Assembly: GCA_023426505.1 (NCBI GenBank)
Contig: JAFAAP010000220.1
Span: forward strand, 1 to 24,850
Length of the DNA stretch: 24,850 nt
Source of the DNA: Pseudomonadota bacterium
GTDB taxonomy: Bacteria > Pseudomonadota > Alphaproteobacteria > Rhizobiales > Beijerinckiaceae
Reading direction: 5' to 3'
Positions 1 through 8,770 of this stretch are shown here, in pieces. Below the pieces are notes generated by a model that was not told the origin of the DNA, made no database searches, and saw only the letters and a program-made list of their open reading frames with translations. Position 1 is the first letter of the stretch. Each line of letters opens with the position of its first letter. A program made the translations under genes and the position numbers.

Positions 1-133
1 CTACTACATCAACCGCCTGATCGCCCGCGGCCCGCAGGGTTCCGCCGTCGAGACGCCCGAGGGCGTGCCGAGCCGTCCGCTCACCTCGGCGCACAAGGCG
101 ACGCGCGCCGCCATCAACCATCCGGGGGAATGA
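1..133 (+). CDS. cydA: Cytochrome bd-type (cyanide-insensitive) ubiquinol oxidase subunit I, C-terminal end only
   Basis: Only the last 43 codons are in the window, read in the frame starting at base 2 and ending in TGA at 131-133. The tail is polar and Pro/Ala-rich (ends AINHPGE) and follows YYINRLIARGP, which resembles the cytoplasmic end of CioA/CydA proteins. The identification rests mainly on the immediately following cydB. Subunit I carries the haems and oxidises quinol at the inner membrane. Its stop overlaps the first ATG of cydB (ATGA), which indicates an operon with translational coupling. The 5' part lies outside the window. Confidence 0.75.
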   Translation, partial: YYINRLIARGPQGSAVETPEGVPSRPLTSAHKATRAAINHPGE

Positions 134-135
134 AC

Positions 136-1170
136 ATGACCGGCGTTGGTATGGAATGGTATCTGCCCGTTATCTGGTCGCTGCTGCTGGCCGTCGCCAT
201 TGCCATGTATGTGGTGCTGGACGGCTTCGACCTCGGCATGGGCATTCTCTTCCCCTTCGCGGCCAGCGAGACCGAGAAGGACCAGATGATGAGTTCGGTC
301 GCCCCGTTCTGGGACGGCAACGAGACCTGGCTCATCCTCGGCGGCGGCGGGCTCTTCGCGGTCTTCCACGTCGCGTATGCGGTCCTGATGCCGGCGCTCT
401 ACGTGCCGATCATCCTCATGCTGATCGCCCTGATCTTCCGGGGCGTCGCCTTCGAGTTCCGCTTCAAGGCGGACCGCTCGAAGTTCCTGTGGGACAACGC
501 CTTCTTCTTCGGGTCGCTGCTCGCCACGTTCTTCCAGGGGATGGTGCTCGGCACCTTCGTCCAGGGCTTTGCCAACGACGGGCGCCAGTTCACGGGCGGC
601 ACCTTCGACTTCCTGACCCCGTTCAGCGTCCTGACGGGCGTCGGCCTGATCTTCGGCTACGGTCTGCTCGGCGCGACCTGGTGCGTGATGAAGACCACGG
701 GGGAGCTCGAGATCTGGGCCCGGCGCATGGCGATCCGTTTCCTCATCGGGACGATCATCGCCATGGTGGTCGTCTCGCTCTGGGTGCCGTTCCTGGGACG
801 GCAGATCGAGAGCCGCTGGTTCACCTGGCCCAACATCGCGTTCCTGGCGCCGATTCCGCTGATCACGGCCTACACGGCCTACCGGCTGTTCCGCGATCTC
901 GAGGAGGGGCGTCACTACCGGCCCTTCTTCCTGGCGATCGCCCTGTTCCTGCTGGGCTATCTGGGGCTCGGCGTCAGCCTGTTTCCCTACAACGTGCCGC
1001 CGAACCTCACGATCTGGGATACGGCCAACACGGTCCATTCGCAGCTCTTCGCGCTGGTCGGCTTCGCGATCGTCCTGCCGATCACGTTCATCTACACGGC
1101 CTATGCCTACTATGTCTTCCGCGGCAAGGTCGCGGAGGAGATCTCGGGCGGAGGCTACGGGTACCATTGA
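136..1170 (+). CDS. cydB: Cytochrome bd-type ubiquinol oxidase subunit II
   Basis: This protein of about 344 residues is almost entirely hydrophobic, with eight or nine membrane segments. It has the CydB signatures GFDLGMG near residue 30, NETWLILGGGGLFAVFH near 60-75 and FRGVAFEFRFK near 100. The C-terminal region WDTANTVHSQLFALVGFAIVLP is also typical. CydB is the structural partner of the haem-bearing subunit I in the quinol-oxidising, oxygen-reducing terminal oxidase; its length fits the CioB branch. An ATG at 130 overlaps the cydA stop, but the ATG at 136 has a GGGGGA purine tract at 124-129 at proper spacing, so 136 is preferred. The stop overlaps the next small gene by one base, so the three form one operon. 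Confidence 0.95.
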   Translation: MTGVGMEWYLPVIWSLLLAVAIAMYVVLDGFDLGMGILFPFAASETEKDQMMSSVAPFWDGNETWLILGGGGLFAVFHVAYAVLMPALYVPIILMLIALIFRGVAFEFRFKADRSKFLWDNAFFFGSLLATFFQGMVLGTFVQGFANDGRQFTGGTFDFLTPFSVLTGVGLIFGYGLLGATWCVMKTTGELEIWARRMAIRFLIGTIIAMVVVSLWVPFLGRQIESRWFTWPNIAFLAPIPLITAYTAYRLFRDLEEGRHYRPFFLAIALFLLGYLGLGVSLFPYNVPPNLTIWDTANTVHSQLFALVGFAIVLPITFIYTAYAYYVFRGKVAEEISGGGYGYH

Positions 1171-1301
1171 TGGCCACCGAGCCTTCCCGCCCGCCGGAGG
1201 GGCGCCGCAGGCGCCTCCTCTGGTTCGTCCTGCTCTATGTGGCAAGCCTCGCCGTCTTCACGGCCTTGGTCTATGGGCTGCGGGCCATCGTTCCGCGGTG
1301 A
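1170..1301 (+). CDS. DUF2474-like small single-span membrane protein of the bd oxidase operon
   Basis: This 43-residue protein starts at an ATG that shares its A with the cydB TGA stop. A basic stretch (EGRRRR) is followed by one hydrophobic helix (LLWFVLLYVASLAVFTALVYGL) and a short basic tail. Short single-helix proteins of the DUF2474 family commonly follow cioB/cydB and are thought of as analogues of CydX, which stabilises the oxidase. Position, size and topology support that role here, but function is inferred. A GCCGGAGGGGCG stretch inside the gene is the only purine-rich site, so translation probably depends on coupling to cydB. It is easily missed because a longer overlapping frame runs through cydB. 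Confidence 0.75.
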   Translation: MATEPSRPPEGRRRRLLWFVLLYVASLAVFTALVYGLRAIVPR

Positions 1302-1321
1302 GAGCGGCCTGCGCACTCCCT

Positions 1322-2158
1322 CTACCGGTAGCTGCCGATGAAGCCCTTGTCGGTCAGCACGACCCAGCTCCGGCCGCGCCGCTCGATCGACTCGACCCGA
1401 CCGACGCCCGGGACGACGCCGCCCGGGGCGACCTCGTAGAGGCGCCGGTTCCGGCCCTCCACGAGGGCTGCGCCGTCATAGACCTCCCGCACGATCCATC
1501 CGTCGACGGGCTCGTTGCGCGCCGACCTGACGGGCGTGGCAGGAGGCGGCGTCGGCTCGGGTTCGCGGATGGCGGCTTCCGTTAGAGCAGGGGCGGCGGG
1601 CGCGACCGGCGCTGCCGCGGCCGGTGCCGGACCCTGCGCCGCCGGCGCCGCCGCCGTCCTGGCGGAAAGATCGCCGAGCGTGCTCATGATCTGGCTTTCC
1701 ATACGGTCGATGCGCGCTTCAAGCACCGATGACGTCACGTCCGGCTTCCGGAGTGCGGCCCCGAGAGCCTCGATCTTCTGGTCCAGCTTGTCCCGGTCCG
1801 ATGCGCTGGCCTGGGACGAATATCCGGCCTCGGCCTTCAGGGCTGCGAGGTCCGTCCTGACCGATTCGAGTTCGCGGGTCAGTCTCGCGAAGGCGTCCTG
1901 GTTGAGCGCGGCCACCTCGGCTCCGGACTGATGCGCTGCGCTGCGCTGGGCCTGGGTTCCGGCAAAGGAGGCCAGTCCGCACGCCGCCACGAGGGCCGCG
2001 GCTGCCGCGGCCCGGAGCAGCAAGGGCGTGGCGGGCCGGCGGACCGTGGTGCCGACCTCAAGCTTGGTGGATTCGGGTGCTCCGGACTTGGTGGATTGCT
2101 TCGCGCTCGCGACGGCCGACGCCAGGGCCTCGCTCGCCTTCGGGTCGAGCCGGATCAT
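1322..2158 (-). CDS. Single-span membrane protein with coiled coil, Ala/Pro linker and C-terminal beta domain; function unknown
   Basis: The 278-residue product has a polar N-terminus, one membrane span at about 45-67 (LLLRAAAAAALVAACGLASF), a predicted coiled coil at about 80-165 and an Ala/Pro-rich linker at about 165-215. A compact C-terminal domain follows (VDGWIVREVYDGAALVEGRN, ending KGFIGSYR) and looks periplasmic. I do not recognise a named family; the layout is common among alphaproteobacterial cell-envelope proteins. An ATG at 2245 would add 29 residues and has GAGG upstream. Those codons lack the strong G/C third-position bias of the rest, whereas the ATG at 2158 has AAAGAGG eight bases upstream, so 2158 is chosen. 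It is convergent with the oxidase operon. Confidence 0.8.
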   Translation of the reverse strand: MIRLDPKASEALASAVASAKQSTKSGAPESTKLEVGTTVRRPATPLLLRAAAAAALVAACGLASFAGTQAQRSAAHQSGAEVAALNQDAFARLTRELESVRTDLAALKAEAGYSSQASASDRDKLDQKIEALGAALRKPDVTSSVLEARIDRMESQIMSTLGDLSARTAAAPAAQGPAPAAAAPVAPAAPALTEAAIREPEPTPPPATPVRSARNEPVDGWIVREVYDGAALVEGRNRRLYEVAPGGVVPGVGRVESIERRGRSWVVLTDKGFIGSYR

Positions 2159-2641
2159 GCTGGCTACCTCTTTTGAAGGTGCTGACGATACGTCGGCCTG
2201 CTTGCGAGTACCGGACAAATCTTGAGAATGATTTCGCAAGTCCATGATGTGACCTCATCGGTAGATCACACCCTCTTAACTATGAAAATTTACCAAACAG
2301 TTACGACGTTGAGAGGTGTTCTTGGAAAGTTCCCACTCTAAACGAAGAGTAAAAAAAGAAAGTTAACTGCTTGCACTGCCTTTTGGTTGACATAATTACA
2401 TTGAATAGGGTTACAAAAGGAGTGGCGTTACGGAAACCGTCACCCAGGGGGCTCCTCATATCTATGAGAGCGCATCAAGAATCCACGCACCGCCTGTCGG
2501 TGCAGGAAAGACGCTTGCATAGAACAAGCCCAAGTTCGCAGCCGTCGCGAGGCGGCAAAGCTCATGCGGCTCTTTGAGGTTGCATGAGATCCACGTAATA
2601 ATCACGCGCGGGCTGTTTCTGGTCCGACCATGGAAGAACAC
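2159..2641. other. Intergenic region between divergent genes
   Basis: About 480 bases separate the minus-strand membrane protein from prtD. The stretch from roughly 2260 to 2420 is clearly AT-rich. It includes a TTGACA at 2387-2392 that could be a -35 box for a rightward promoter, although no good -10 lies at the expected spacing. A bulged hairpin (GCT-CTCATA, loop TC, TATGAG-AGC) spans 2451-2471. No convincing gene was found; a 68-codon frame from 2371 has no ribosome binding site and no protein-like pattern. Confidence 0.5.
2451..2471 (+). promoter_or_regulatory. Bulged hairpin in the leader region of prtD
   Basis: CTCATA at 2455-2460 and TATGAG at 2463-2468 pair around a two-base loop. 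GCT/AGC extends the stem past a one-base bulge. It lies about 170 bases before the exporter genes and has no T-run, so it is not a simple terminator. A role as an operator or leader structure is only a guess. Confidence 0.3.
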
Positions 2642-4420
2642 ATGAAGCAGGCAACGAGAAGATCCAGGGACGACGGCTCCGAGGTCTACAACGCTCTCAA
2701 GGCCAGCAGCCCCGCTTTCATCGGGGTCGCCGTATTCTCGGCGGTCGTGAACATTCTGGCCCTGACCGGCTCCATCTACATGCTCCAGCTCTACGACCGG
2801 GTGTTGTCGAGCCGCAGCATCTCGACCCTGGTCGGCCTGTCCCTAATCGTTCTGGCGGCCTACCTGCTCCAGGGCGGCCTCGACACGATCCGCGGCAAGA
2901 TGCTGGCGCGAATCGGAGCCCGCTTCGACGAGCTTCTGTCCCGGCGCATCTTCGACCTCGTCGCGGCGATGCCCCTCAAGGGCGCCCGCCAGGCGGAGAG
3001 CCTCCAGCCGATCCGCGACCTCGACCAGATCCGCGGCTTCCTGTCCAGCCTGGGCCCGACGGCCCTGTTCGACATGCCGTTCATGCCGATCTTCTTCATC
3101 GGCTGCTTCATCATCCATCCGTGGCTGGGCTGGATGTCGGTGGTCGGCGGCATCGTCATCATCGCCCTGACGCTCTACACGGACGCCAAGAGCAAGGGCC
3201 CGTCCTACGAGCTTACCAAGAGCGCGGCCGAGCGCCACGCCATGGCCGAGACCAGCCGCCGCAACGCGGAGGTGGTTCGCGCCCTCGGCATGGTCGAGTT
3301 CCTGGGCCGCCGCTACGAGGAGGTCCACACCAAGCACGTGGACGACGGCCTGCGCGCCAGCGAATCGACCTCGGGCATCAGCGCCTTCGCCAAGGTGTTC
3401 CGCATGATCCTGCAGTCGGGCATCCTCGGCCTCGCCGCTTACCTCGTGATCAAGGGCGAGGTCTCGGGCGGCTCGATGATCGCCGCCTCGATCATGATGT
3501 CCCGGGCGCTTGCGCCGATCGAGATCGCCGTCGCCCACTGGAAGGGCTTCACGGCGGCCCGCCAGGGCTACCGCCGCCTCGAGCACATCCTGTCGGTCGT
3601 GCCGGCCCAGGAGGAGCTCATGCCCCTCCCGGCCCCGAAGGGACAGGTCGTGGCCGAGGACATCTATGTGGGCGCTCCGGGCAGCAACACGCCGATCGTC
3701 CAGGCGGCCTCGTTCCAGCTCCGCGCCGGCCAGGGCCTCGGCCTGATCGGACCGAGCGCCTCGGGCAAGTCCACCCTGGCCCGTGCCCTCGTGGGCGTGT
3801 GGCCGATGCTCCGCGGCGACATCCGCCTCGACGGCGCCGCCATCGAGCAGTGGGAGTCCGACCAGCTCGGACGCCATATCGGCTACCTGCCGCAGGACGT
3901 GGAGCTGTTCGACGGAACGGTGGCCGAGAACATAGCCCGCTTCCAGCCCGACGCCTCGCCGGAGGCCGTCATCGCGGCGGCCAAGACGGCCGGCGCCCAT
4001 GACCTGATCCTGGGCCTGCCGGAGGGCTACAACACCCGGATCGGCGAGGGCGGAACCTCCCTGTCGGGCGGCCAGCGCCAGCGCGTGGCGCTCGCCCGCG
4101 CCCTCTACGGCGACCCCTTCCTGGTGGTCCTCGACGAGCCGAACGCCAGCCTCGACGGGGCCGGCGACGAGGCTCTCAACGAGGCGATCCTGTCCGTGCG
4201 CAAGCGGGGCGGCATCGTGGTGGTCATCACCCACCGCCCGGCGGCTCTCGGCAACGTGGATCTGGTCGCCATCATGGAAGAGGGCCGGATCAAGGCCATG
4301 GGTCCGCGGGACGAGGTCCTGCAGGCCGTCATGAAACGCAATACGACGCCTGCGCCGGCCCCCGCCCGGGCGGCCCCAGGCGCAGCACCCCAGGCAGCCT
4401 CGCTGCGGGAGGTCGGATAA
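2642..4420 (+). CDS. prtD: Type I secretion system permease/ATPase (PrtD family)
   Basis: This half-size ABC exporter has 592 residues from the chosen start. Numbering from an ATG at 2630, the membrane domain spans about 25-330 with the PrtD-type opening (ALTGSIYMLQLYDRVLSS). The nucleotide-binding domain has Walker A GPSASGKST at 374-382, signature LSGGQ at 478-482, Walker B ending LDEP at 501-504 and the H-loop histidine at 535. PrtD-type proteins energise one-step export of unfolded substrates with C-terminal signals, such as RTX proteases, lipases or glycanases, through a membrane-fusion protein and a TolC-like channel. The ATG at 2642 follows GGAAGA at four bases; the ATG at 2630 has no such site. 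prtE begins directly after the stop. No RTX substrate or outer-membrane channel lies in the window. Confidence 0.93.
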   Translation: MKQATRRSRDDGSEVYNALKASSPAFIGVAVFSAVVNILALTGSIYMLQLYDRVLSSRSISTLVGLSLIVLAAYLLQGGLDTIRGKMLARIGARFDELLSRRIFDLVAAMPLKGARQAESLQPIRDLDQIRGFLSSLGPTALFDMPFMPIFFIGCFIIHPWLGWMSVVGGIVIIALTLYTDAKSKGPSYELTKSAAERHAMAETSRRNAEVVRALGMVEFLGRRYEEVHTKHVDDGLRASESTSGISAFAKVFRMILQSGILGLAAYLVIKGEVSGGSMIAASIMMSRALAPIEIAVAHWKGFTAARQGYRRLEHILSVVPAQEELMPLPAPKGQVVAEDIYVGAPGSNTPIVQAASFQLRAGQGLGLIGPSASGKSTLARALVGVWPMLRGDIRLDGAAIEQWESDQLGRHIGYLPQDVELFDGTVAENIARFQPDASPEAVIAAAKTAGAHDLILGLPEGYNTRIGEGGTSLSGGQRQRVALARALYGDPFLVVLDEPNASLDGAGDEALNEAILSVRKRGGIVVVITHRPAALGNVDLVAIMEEGRIKAMGPRDEVLQAVMKRNTTPAPAPARAAPGAAPQAASLREVG

Positions 4421-5746
4421 ATGATGATGAAGATCCAGAAGCCCAAGAAGCCGTCGCGGCATCAGAAGGCCCTCCGCCGCTCGGCCATCGCCGGCGCCTC
4501 GATGATCGCCCTGTTCGGCGGCACGATCGGCCTCTGGGCGGCGACCGCCACCCTGTCGGGCGCCGTCGTGGCCGGCGGCCAGTTCGTGGTCGATTCCAGC
4601 ATTAAGAAGGTGCAGCACGCGGTCGGCGGCATCGTCGGCGAGCTGAAGGTGCGCGACGGTGACCGGGTCAAGGAAGGCGACCTCCTGGTCCGCCTCGACG
4701 AGACGGTGACCCGCGCCAACCTGCTTGTCGTGTCGAAGCAGCTCGACGAGTTCCTGGCCCGCCAGGCCCGTCTCGAGGCCGAGCGCGACGGAGCCGCCGC
4801 GGTGAAGGTGCCGGCGGAATTCGCAAGCCGTCTCGACGATCCGGCGATCGCGAAGATCATGGGATCCGAGCGGACCCTGTTCGAGGCCCGCCGCGCGACC
4901 CGGGAGGCCCAGAAGGACCAGCTCCGCAAGCGCATCTCCCAGTCCCAGGACGAGATCGTCGGCTTCAAGGCCCAGCAGAATGCCAAGGCCCGTGAGGCCG
5001 AGCTGATCGTCGACGAGCTCAAGGGCGTTCGCGACCTCTACCAGAAGAACCTGGTGCAGCTGCCGCGCCTGAACGCGCTGGAGCGTGATGCGGCCAGCAT
5101 CGAGGGCCAGCGCGGCCAGCTCATCGCCGCCATCGCGCAGGCGGAAGGGCGCATCGCCGAGACCTCGTTCCAGATCATCCAGATCGACGAGCAGATGCGC
5201 GCCGAAGCCATGCAGGAGCTGCGCGAGATCCAGGGCAAGATCGCCGAGTACACCGAGCGCCGCGTCGCGGCCGAGGACCAGCTCAAGCGCATCGACATCC
5301 GCTCACCCAGCGACGGCTTCGTGCATCAGCTCAACGTCCATACGGTCGGCGGCGTCATCTCGCCCGCCGAGCCGGTCATGTACATCGTGCCGACGAACGA
5401 CACGCTCGACCTCGAGGCGAGGGTGCTCCCGAACGAGATCGACCAGGTGGCCATCGGCCAAAAGGCGACCGTCCGGGTCCATGCCTCGAACCAGCGGTCC
5501 ACGCCCGAGCTGCACGGCACCGTCACGCGGATCTCGGCGGACGTGTCCCGCGACCAGCAGACCGGAGCGTCCTTCTACACGATCCGCGTCGGCCTGCCGG
5601 CCGACGAGATCAAGCGCCTCGGCCACCTGAAGCTGATCGCCGGCATGCAGGCAGAGGTCTTCGTCCAGGTCAACGAGCGCACGCCGTTCCAGTACATGAT
5701 CAAGCCTCTCGAGGAGCAGATCGCCCGCGCCTTCCGTGAGCACTAA
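4421..5746 (+). CDS. prtE: Type I secretion membrane-fusion (adaptor) protein, HlyD/PrtE family
   Basis: The 441-residue product has a short basic N-terminus, one membrane span at about 23-45 (IAGASMIALFGGTIGLWAAT) and a biotinyl-lipoyl-like half-domain (HAVGGIVGELKVRDGDRVKE). A long alpha-helical hairpin occupies about 100-280. The returning lipoyl/beta-barrel part includes IRSPSDGFVHQLNVHTVGG and VMYIVPTNDTL. It ends with the conserved HlyD-type C-terminal region. It bridges the ABC exporter to an outer-membrane channel. The ATG abuts the prtD stop, and GGGAGG sits eight bases upstream inside prtD, so the pair is translationally linked. Two further in-frame ATGs follow immediately, leaving the exact start uncertain by two codons. 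Confidence 0.93.
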   Translation: MMMKIQKPKKPSRHQKALRRSAIAGASMIALFGGTIGLWAATATLSGAVVAGGQFVVDSSIKKVQHAVGGIVGELKVRDGDRVKEGDLLVRLDETVTRANLLVVSKQLDEFLARQARLEAERDGAAAVKVPAEFASRLDDPAIAKIMGSERTLFEARRATREAQKDQLRKRISQSQDEIVGFKAQQNAKAREAELIVDELKGVRDLYQKNLVQLPRLNALERDAASIEGQRGQLIAAIAQAEGRIAETSFQIIQIDEQMRAEAMQELREIQGKIAEYTERRVAAEDQLKRIDIRSPSDGFVHQLNVHTVGGVISPAEPVMYIVPTNDTLDLEARVLPNEIDQVAIGQKATVRVHASNQRSTPELHGTVTRISADVSRDQQTGASFYTIRVGLPADEIKRLGHLKLIAGMQAEVFVQVNERTPFQYMIKPLEEQIARAFREH

Positions 5747-5775
5747 GCCCGCTCGAGCTTTCAGACCCTGTCATC

Positions 5776-5810
5776 CGCGGTCGGTCCGAGAGGTCCGGCC
5801 GCGTTTCTTT
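5776..5810 (+). terminator. Rho-independent terminator of the prtDE operon
   Basis: A nine-base-pair stem pairs CGCGGTCGG (5776-5784) with CCGGCCGCG (5795-5803) through one G-T wobble around a ten-base loop. It is followed by TTTCTTT, about 30 bases after the prtE stop. Confidence 0.75.
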
Positions 5811-6142
5811 GTGCGGCTCGTCGCCGGTCTGCGGCCGATCGGTTCCTGCAGACCAGGGTTTCCGCCCGCAGTAACCCCAGGGGCATTCCCTCCGGGAGGT
5901 CGGAGCCTATGTTGAAGGCAGAACCGACCGAACGAGGACAGGACCTGATGACGACGAGGCGACCGTGACGCGACCCCGACCTATCGCAGGCAAAGGGACG
6001 CAGGGCCCCGTCGGGGCGGGCGCGTGTTTCGCCTTCATTCAGGTTGCCGCGCCTAAACGGAGCGCTCCCGCGGAAGGACGCCTGCGGCCCGTTCGCCGGA
6101 CCCTGCGCTCCTTGCCAGTGAAACCGAAAGAGGCATCGGCGT
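5811..6142. other. Intergenic region upstream of otsB
   Basis: This stretch of about 330 bases holds no supported gene. A GTG-started frame at 5965-6150 is Arg/Pro-rich, overlaps the otsB start and lacks a protein-like pattern. A small GC hairpin (GCCCC-GTC-GGGGC) lies at 6005-6017. I looked for an EcfG-type general stress promoter (GGAAC with a downstream CGTT), which is often found before trehalose genes in this group, and did not find one. Confidence 0.5.
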
Positions 6143-6922
6143 ATGCGTGAAGCTGCCTTGATCCAACCGCCACCCTTCAGCCAAGCCGAGGATTACGCTC
6201 TTTTCCTCGATTTCGACGGGACCCTGGTGGACATCGTGGAACGACCGGATGCCGTCTTGGTGGATCCGGCCCTGCCGGGGGTCCTGACCCGGCTGCAGGA
6301 GAGACTCGGCGGCGCGCTTGCCATCATCTGCGGGCGCCCGATCGAGTTCCTGGACAGCCGCTTCAGGCCGCATCTCTTCGATATCGGCGGCCTCCACGGC
6401 CTCGAACGGCGCGTCGGCGGAGAACTCTTTCTCTGCGACCCCGACGAGCACCCGCACCTGCGCGCGATGGCGGTGCGGCTCGAAGAGATCGTCGCGCCCA
6501 AGCGGGGCGTCCTGATCGAGGACAAGGGCTGCTCCATCGCCATCCACTGGCGGTTGGCCCCGCAGGAGAAGGACTTCGGCCTGGAGACCGCCCATGCGGC
6601 CGTCCAGGCGCTCGGGCCTGACTACCGGGTCCAGCACGGCAAGGCGGTGGCCGAGATCCTTCCCGCGGCTGCCGGCAAGGGCAAGGTGATCGAGCAGTTC
6701 CTGCAGCAGGAGCCCTATCGCGGCAGAATCCCGATCTTCGCCGGCGACGACCTGACCGACGAGAACGGATTCAAGACCGTGAATGCCCATGGCGGCCTCT
6801 CCATCCGCATCGGGGGCGGAGAGACCATCGCCCGCGAGCGTCTCGGAACGCCCTCCGACCTGAGGCATTGCCTGTCGGTGTGGGCAACCGAAGGCACCCT
6901 TCCTTTCGACCGGATTTCCTGA
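6143..6922 (+). CDS. otsB: Trehalose-6-phosphate phosphatase
   Basis: This 259-residue haloacid-dehalogenase-type phosphatase has the motif FLDFDGTLVD at 21-30, which supplies the nucleophile Asp23 and general acid Asp25. GDDLTDENGF from about 201 is the metal-binding acidic motif typical of OtsB/TPP. The family converts trehalose-6-phosphate to trehalose, a compatible solute, in the cytoplasm; length matches. AAAGAGG nine bases before the ATG supports the start. The partner synthase otsA is not in the window. A GH15 enzyme starts four bases after the stop and glk follows, so the operon appears to link trehalose formation with its breakdown. Confidence 0.92.
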   Translation: MREAALIQPPPFSQAEDYALFLDFDGTLVDIVERPDAVLVDPALPGVLTRLQERLGGALAIICGRPIEFLDSRFRPHLFDIGGLHGLERRVGGELFLCDPDEHPHLRAMAVRLEEIVAPKRGVLIEDKGCSIAIHWRLAPQEKDFGLETAHAAVQALGPDYRVQHGKAVAEILPAAAGKGKVIEQFLQQEPYRGRIPIFAGDDLTDENGFKTVNAHGGLSIRIGGGETIARERLGTPSDLRHCLSVWATEGTLPFDRIS

Positions 6923-6926
6923 AGTC

Positions 6927-8735
6927 ATGAGTTCTCTCGACCTTGCCGTCATCGGCAATTGCATGATCTCGGCCCTCGTCGACCGCCGTGCGCGGATCGT
7001 CTGGAGCTGCTTCCCACGTTTCGACGGCGACCCGGTCTTCTCCGCCCTTCTCGACTGCCCGGAGGACCGGCCCGATGCGGAGCAGCGCGGCATCTTCGCG
7101 ATCGACCAGATCGGCATGGTGAGCTGCGATCAGACCTATCTCGAGAACACCGCCGTTCTCGTCTCGACCATGACCGACTCCCACGGCAACATCGTCGAAA
7201 TCACGGATTTCGCGCCGCGGTTCACGCATTACGACCGCACGTTCCGCCCGCCGATGCTCATCCGCCGCGTCCGTCCGGTGAAGGGGCGCCCGCGCATCCG
7301 GGTCAGCCTGCGACCCCATTTCGAATGGGGCGAGCGGCAGCCGGCCACCACCCGCGGCAGCAATCACCTGCGCTTCGTCGGCGCCGATCACTCCCTGCGG
7401 CTCACCACCGATGCGCCGATTTCCTACGTGGCCGAGGAGCGGCCTTTCGTGGTGGAACGGCCCATGTCATTCTTCTTCGGCGAGGACGAGCCGCTGCGCT
7501 CGGAAGCCGACCGGACCGCGCGAGAGTTCCTCGATCAGACGGTTGCGTTCTGGCGCGACTGGGTTCGGTCGCTCTCCATTCCGTTCGACTGGCAGGAGGC
7601 GGTCATCCGCGCCGCCATCACCCTCAAGCTCTGCAACTTCGAGGAGACGGGCGCGATCGTGGCCGCGCTGACCACCTCGGTCCCGGAAGCGCCGCACACG
7701 CAGCGCAACTGGGACTACCGCTATTGCTGGCTTCGCGACGCCTATTTCGTCATCCAGGCGCTCAACCGCCTCGGCACGACGAAGACGATGGAGGAATACC
7801 TCACCTACATCACCAACCTGGTCGACGACGCGGATGCCAATCCGGCGCAGGCCGACATGCCGCCGCTCTTCAGCATCACCCGCTCGCCGGATCTCGAAGA
7901 GCGGGAGGCCGGAGCGCTGGCGGGATATCGCGGCATGGGACCCGTCCGGGTGGGGAATGCCGCCTATACGCAGATCCAGAACGACGCCTACGGCAGCATC
8001 GTCCTGGCCTCGACCCATGCGTTCCTCGACAAGCGGCTGATCCGCACCGGAAACCGGGCGCTCTTCACGCATCTGGAGGCCCTGGGGCAGCGGGCGATCG
8101 AGGTGTTCGACCAGCCCGACGCCGGCCCGTGGGAGCTGCGCACGAAGGCGGCGGTCCACACCTTTCCGAGCGTGATGTGCTGGGCGGCCTGCGACCGCTT
8201 GGTCAAGATCGCGCGCGCCATGGGGCGGGAGGAGAGGGCGGCCTACTGGTACCAGCATGCCGAACGGATGCATGCGGTCATCAACGAACGCGCGTTCAAC
8301 TCCGGGAAGGGCACCTTCGTGTCGTCCTTCGACGGCGAGCATCTCGACGCCACCCTGCTGCTGCTGGCGGAGCTCAATTTCGTCGATGCCGACGATCCGC
8401 GCTTCATCGCCACTGTTGATGCGGTCGGCCAAGCGCTCCGGCGTGGCGATCTTCTCCTGCGCTACGACGTGGAGGACGATTTCGGCCACATGCACACGGC
8501 CTTCATGATCTGCGGCTTCTGGTACGTGGACGCGCTCAATGCGATCGGGCGCAAGAAGGAGGCGATCGAGCTCTTCGAGCGCATCCTGAGCCTGCGCAAT
8601 TCCTTTGGCCTGTTTTCGGAGGATGCGGACTTCACGACCGGCGAGTTATGGGGCAACTTCCCGCAGACCTACTCCATGGTGGGTCTGATCAATTCCGCCG
8701 TGCGCCTGAGCCGGAGCTGGGAGGAGGCCTTCTGA
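6927..8735 (+). CDS. Glycoside hydrolase family 15 protein (trehalase or glucoamylase type)
   Basis: The 602-residue protein has an N-terminal beta-sandwich of about 230 residues followed by an (alpha/alpha)6-barrel. The GH15 substrate motif NWDYRYCWLRD starts at residue 261. GPWELR places the likely general acid at Glu403, and FSED followed by GNFPQTYSM places the likely base near Glu565. There is no signal peptide, so it acts in the cytoplasm. Bacterial GH15 enzymes include alpha-amylase-like glucoamylases and true trehalases; the otsB and glk neighbours make trehalase the favoured reading, by context only. It begins four bases after otsB with only a weak GAAG site, suggesting coupled translation. 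Confidence 0.88.
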   Translation: MSSLDLAVIGNCMISALVDRRARIVWSCFPRFDGDPVFSALLDCPEDRPDAEQRGIFAIDQIGMVSCDQTYLENTAVLVSTMTDSHGNIVEITDFAPRFTHYDRTFRPPMLIRRVRPVKGRPRIRVSLRPHFEWGERQPATTRGSNHLRFVGADHSLRLTTDAPISYVAEERPFVVERPMSFFFGEDEPLRSEADRTAREFLDQTVAFWRDWVRSLSIPFDWQEAVIRAAITLKLCNFEETGAIVAALTTSVPEAPHTQRNWDYRYCWLRDAYFVIQALNRLGTTKTMEEYLTYITNLVDDADANPAQADMPPLFSITRSPDLEEREAGALAGYRGMGPVRVGNAAYTQIQNDAYGSIVLASTHAFLDKRLIRTGNRALFTHLEALGQRAIEVFDQPDAGPWELRTKAAVHTFPSVMCWAACDRLVKIARAMGREERAAYWYQHAERMHAVINERAFNSGKGTFVSSFDGEHLDATLLLLAELNFVDADDPRFIATVDAVGQALRRGDLLLRYDVEDDFGHMHTAFMICGFWYVDALNAIGRKKEAIELFERILSLRNSFGLFSEDADFTTGELWGNFPQTYSMVGLINSAVRLSRSWEEAF

Positions 8736-8770
8736 GCCTCCTGCCGGCATGAGAAGCAAAAGAAGGTCCG

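Noticed and set aside
4..1245. 413-codon minus-strand frame across cydB
   Set aside because: Shadow of the high-GC cydB gene: extremely Asp/Glu/Arg/Gly/His-rich with no domain pattern, while the plus strand encodes an obvious membrane protein.
2843..4618. 591-codon minus-strand frame across prtD
   Set aside because: Antisense shadow of an unmistakable ABC exporter; low-complexity charged composition.
5965..6150. 61-codon frame before otsB
   Set aside because: GTG start without ribosome binding site, Arg/Pro-rich, overlaps the well-supported otsB start.
6959..8419. 486-codon plus-strand frame inside the GH15 gene
   Set aside because: Second-frame shadow rich in Arg/Pro/His; the GH15 motifs lie in the other frame.
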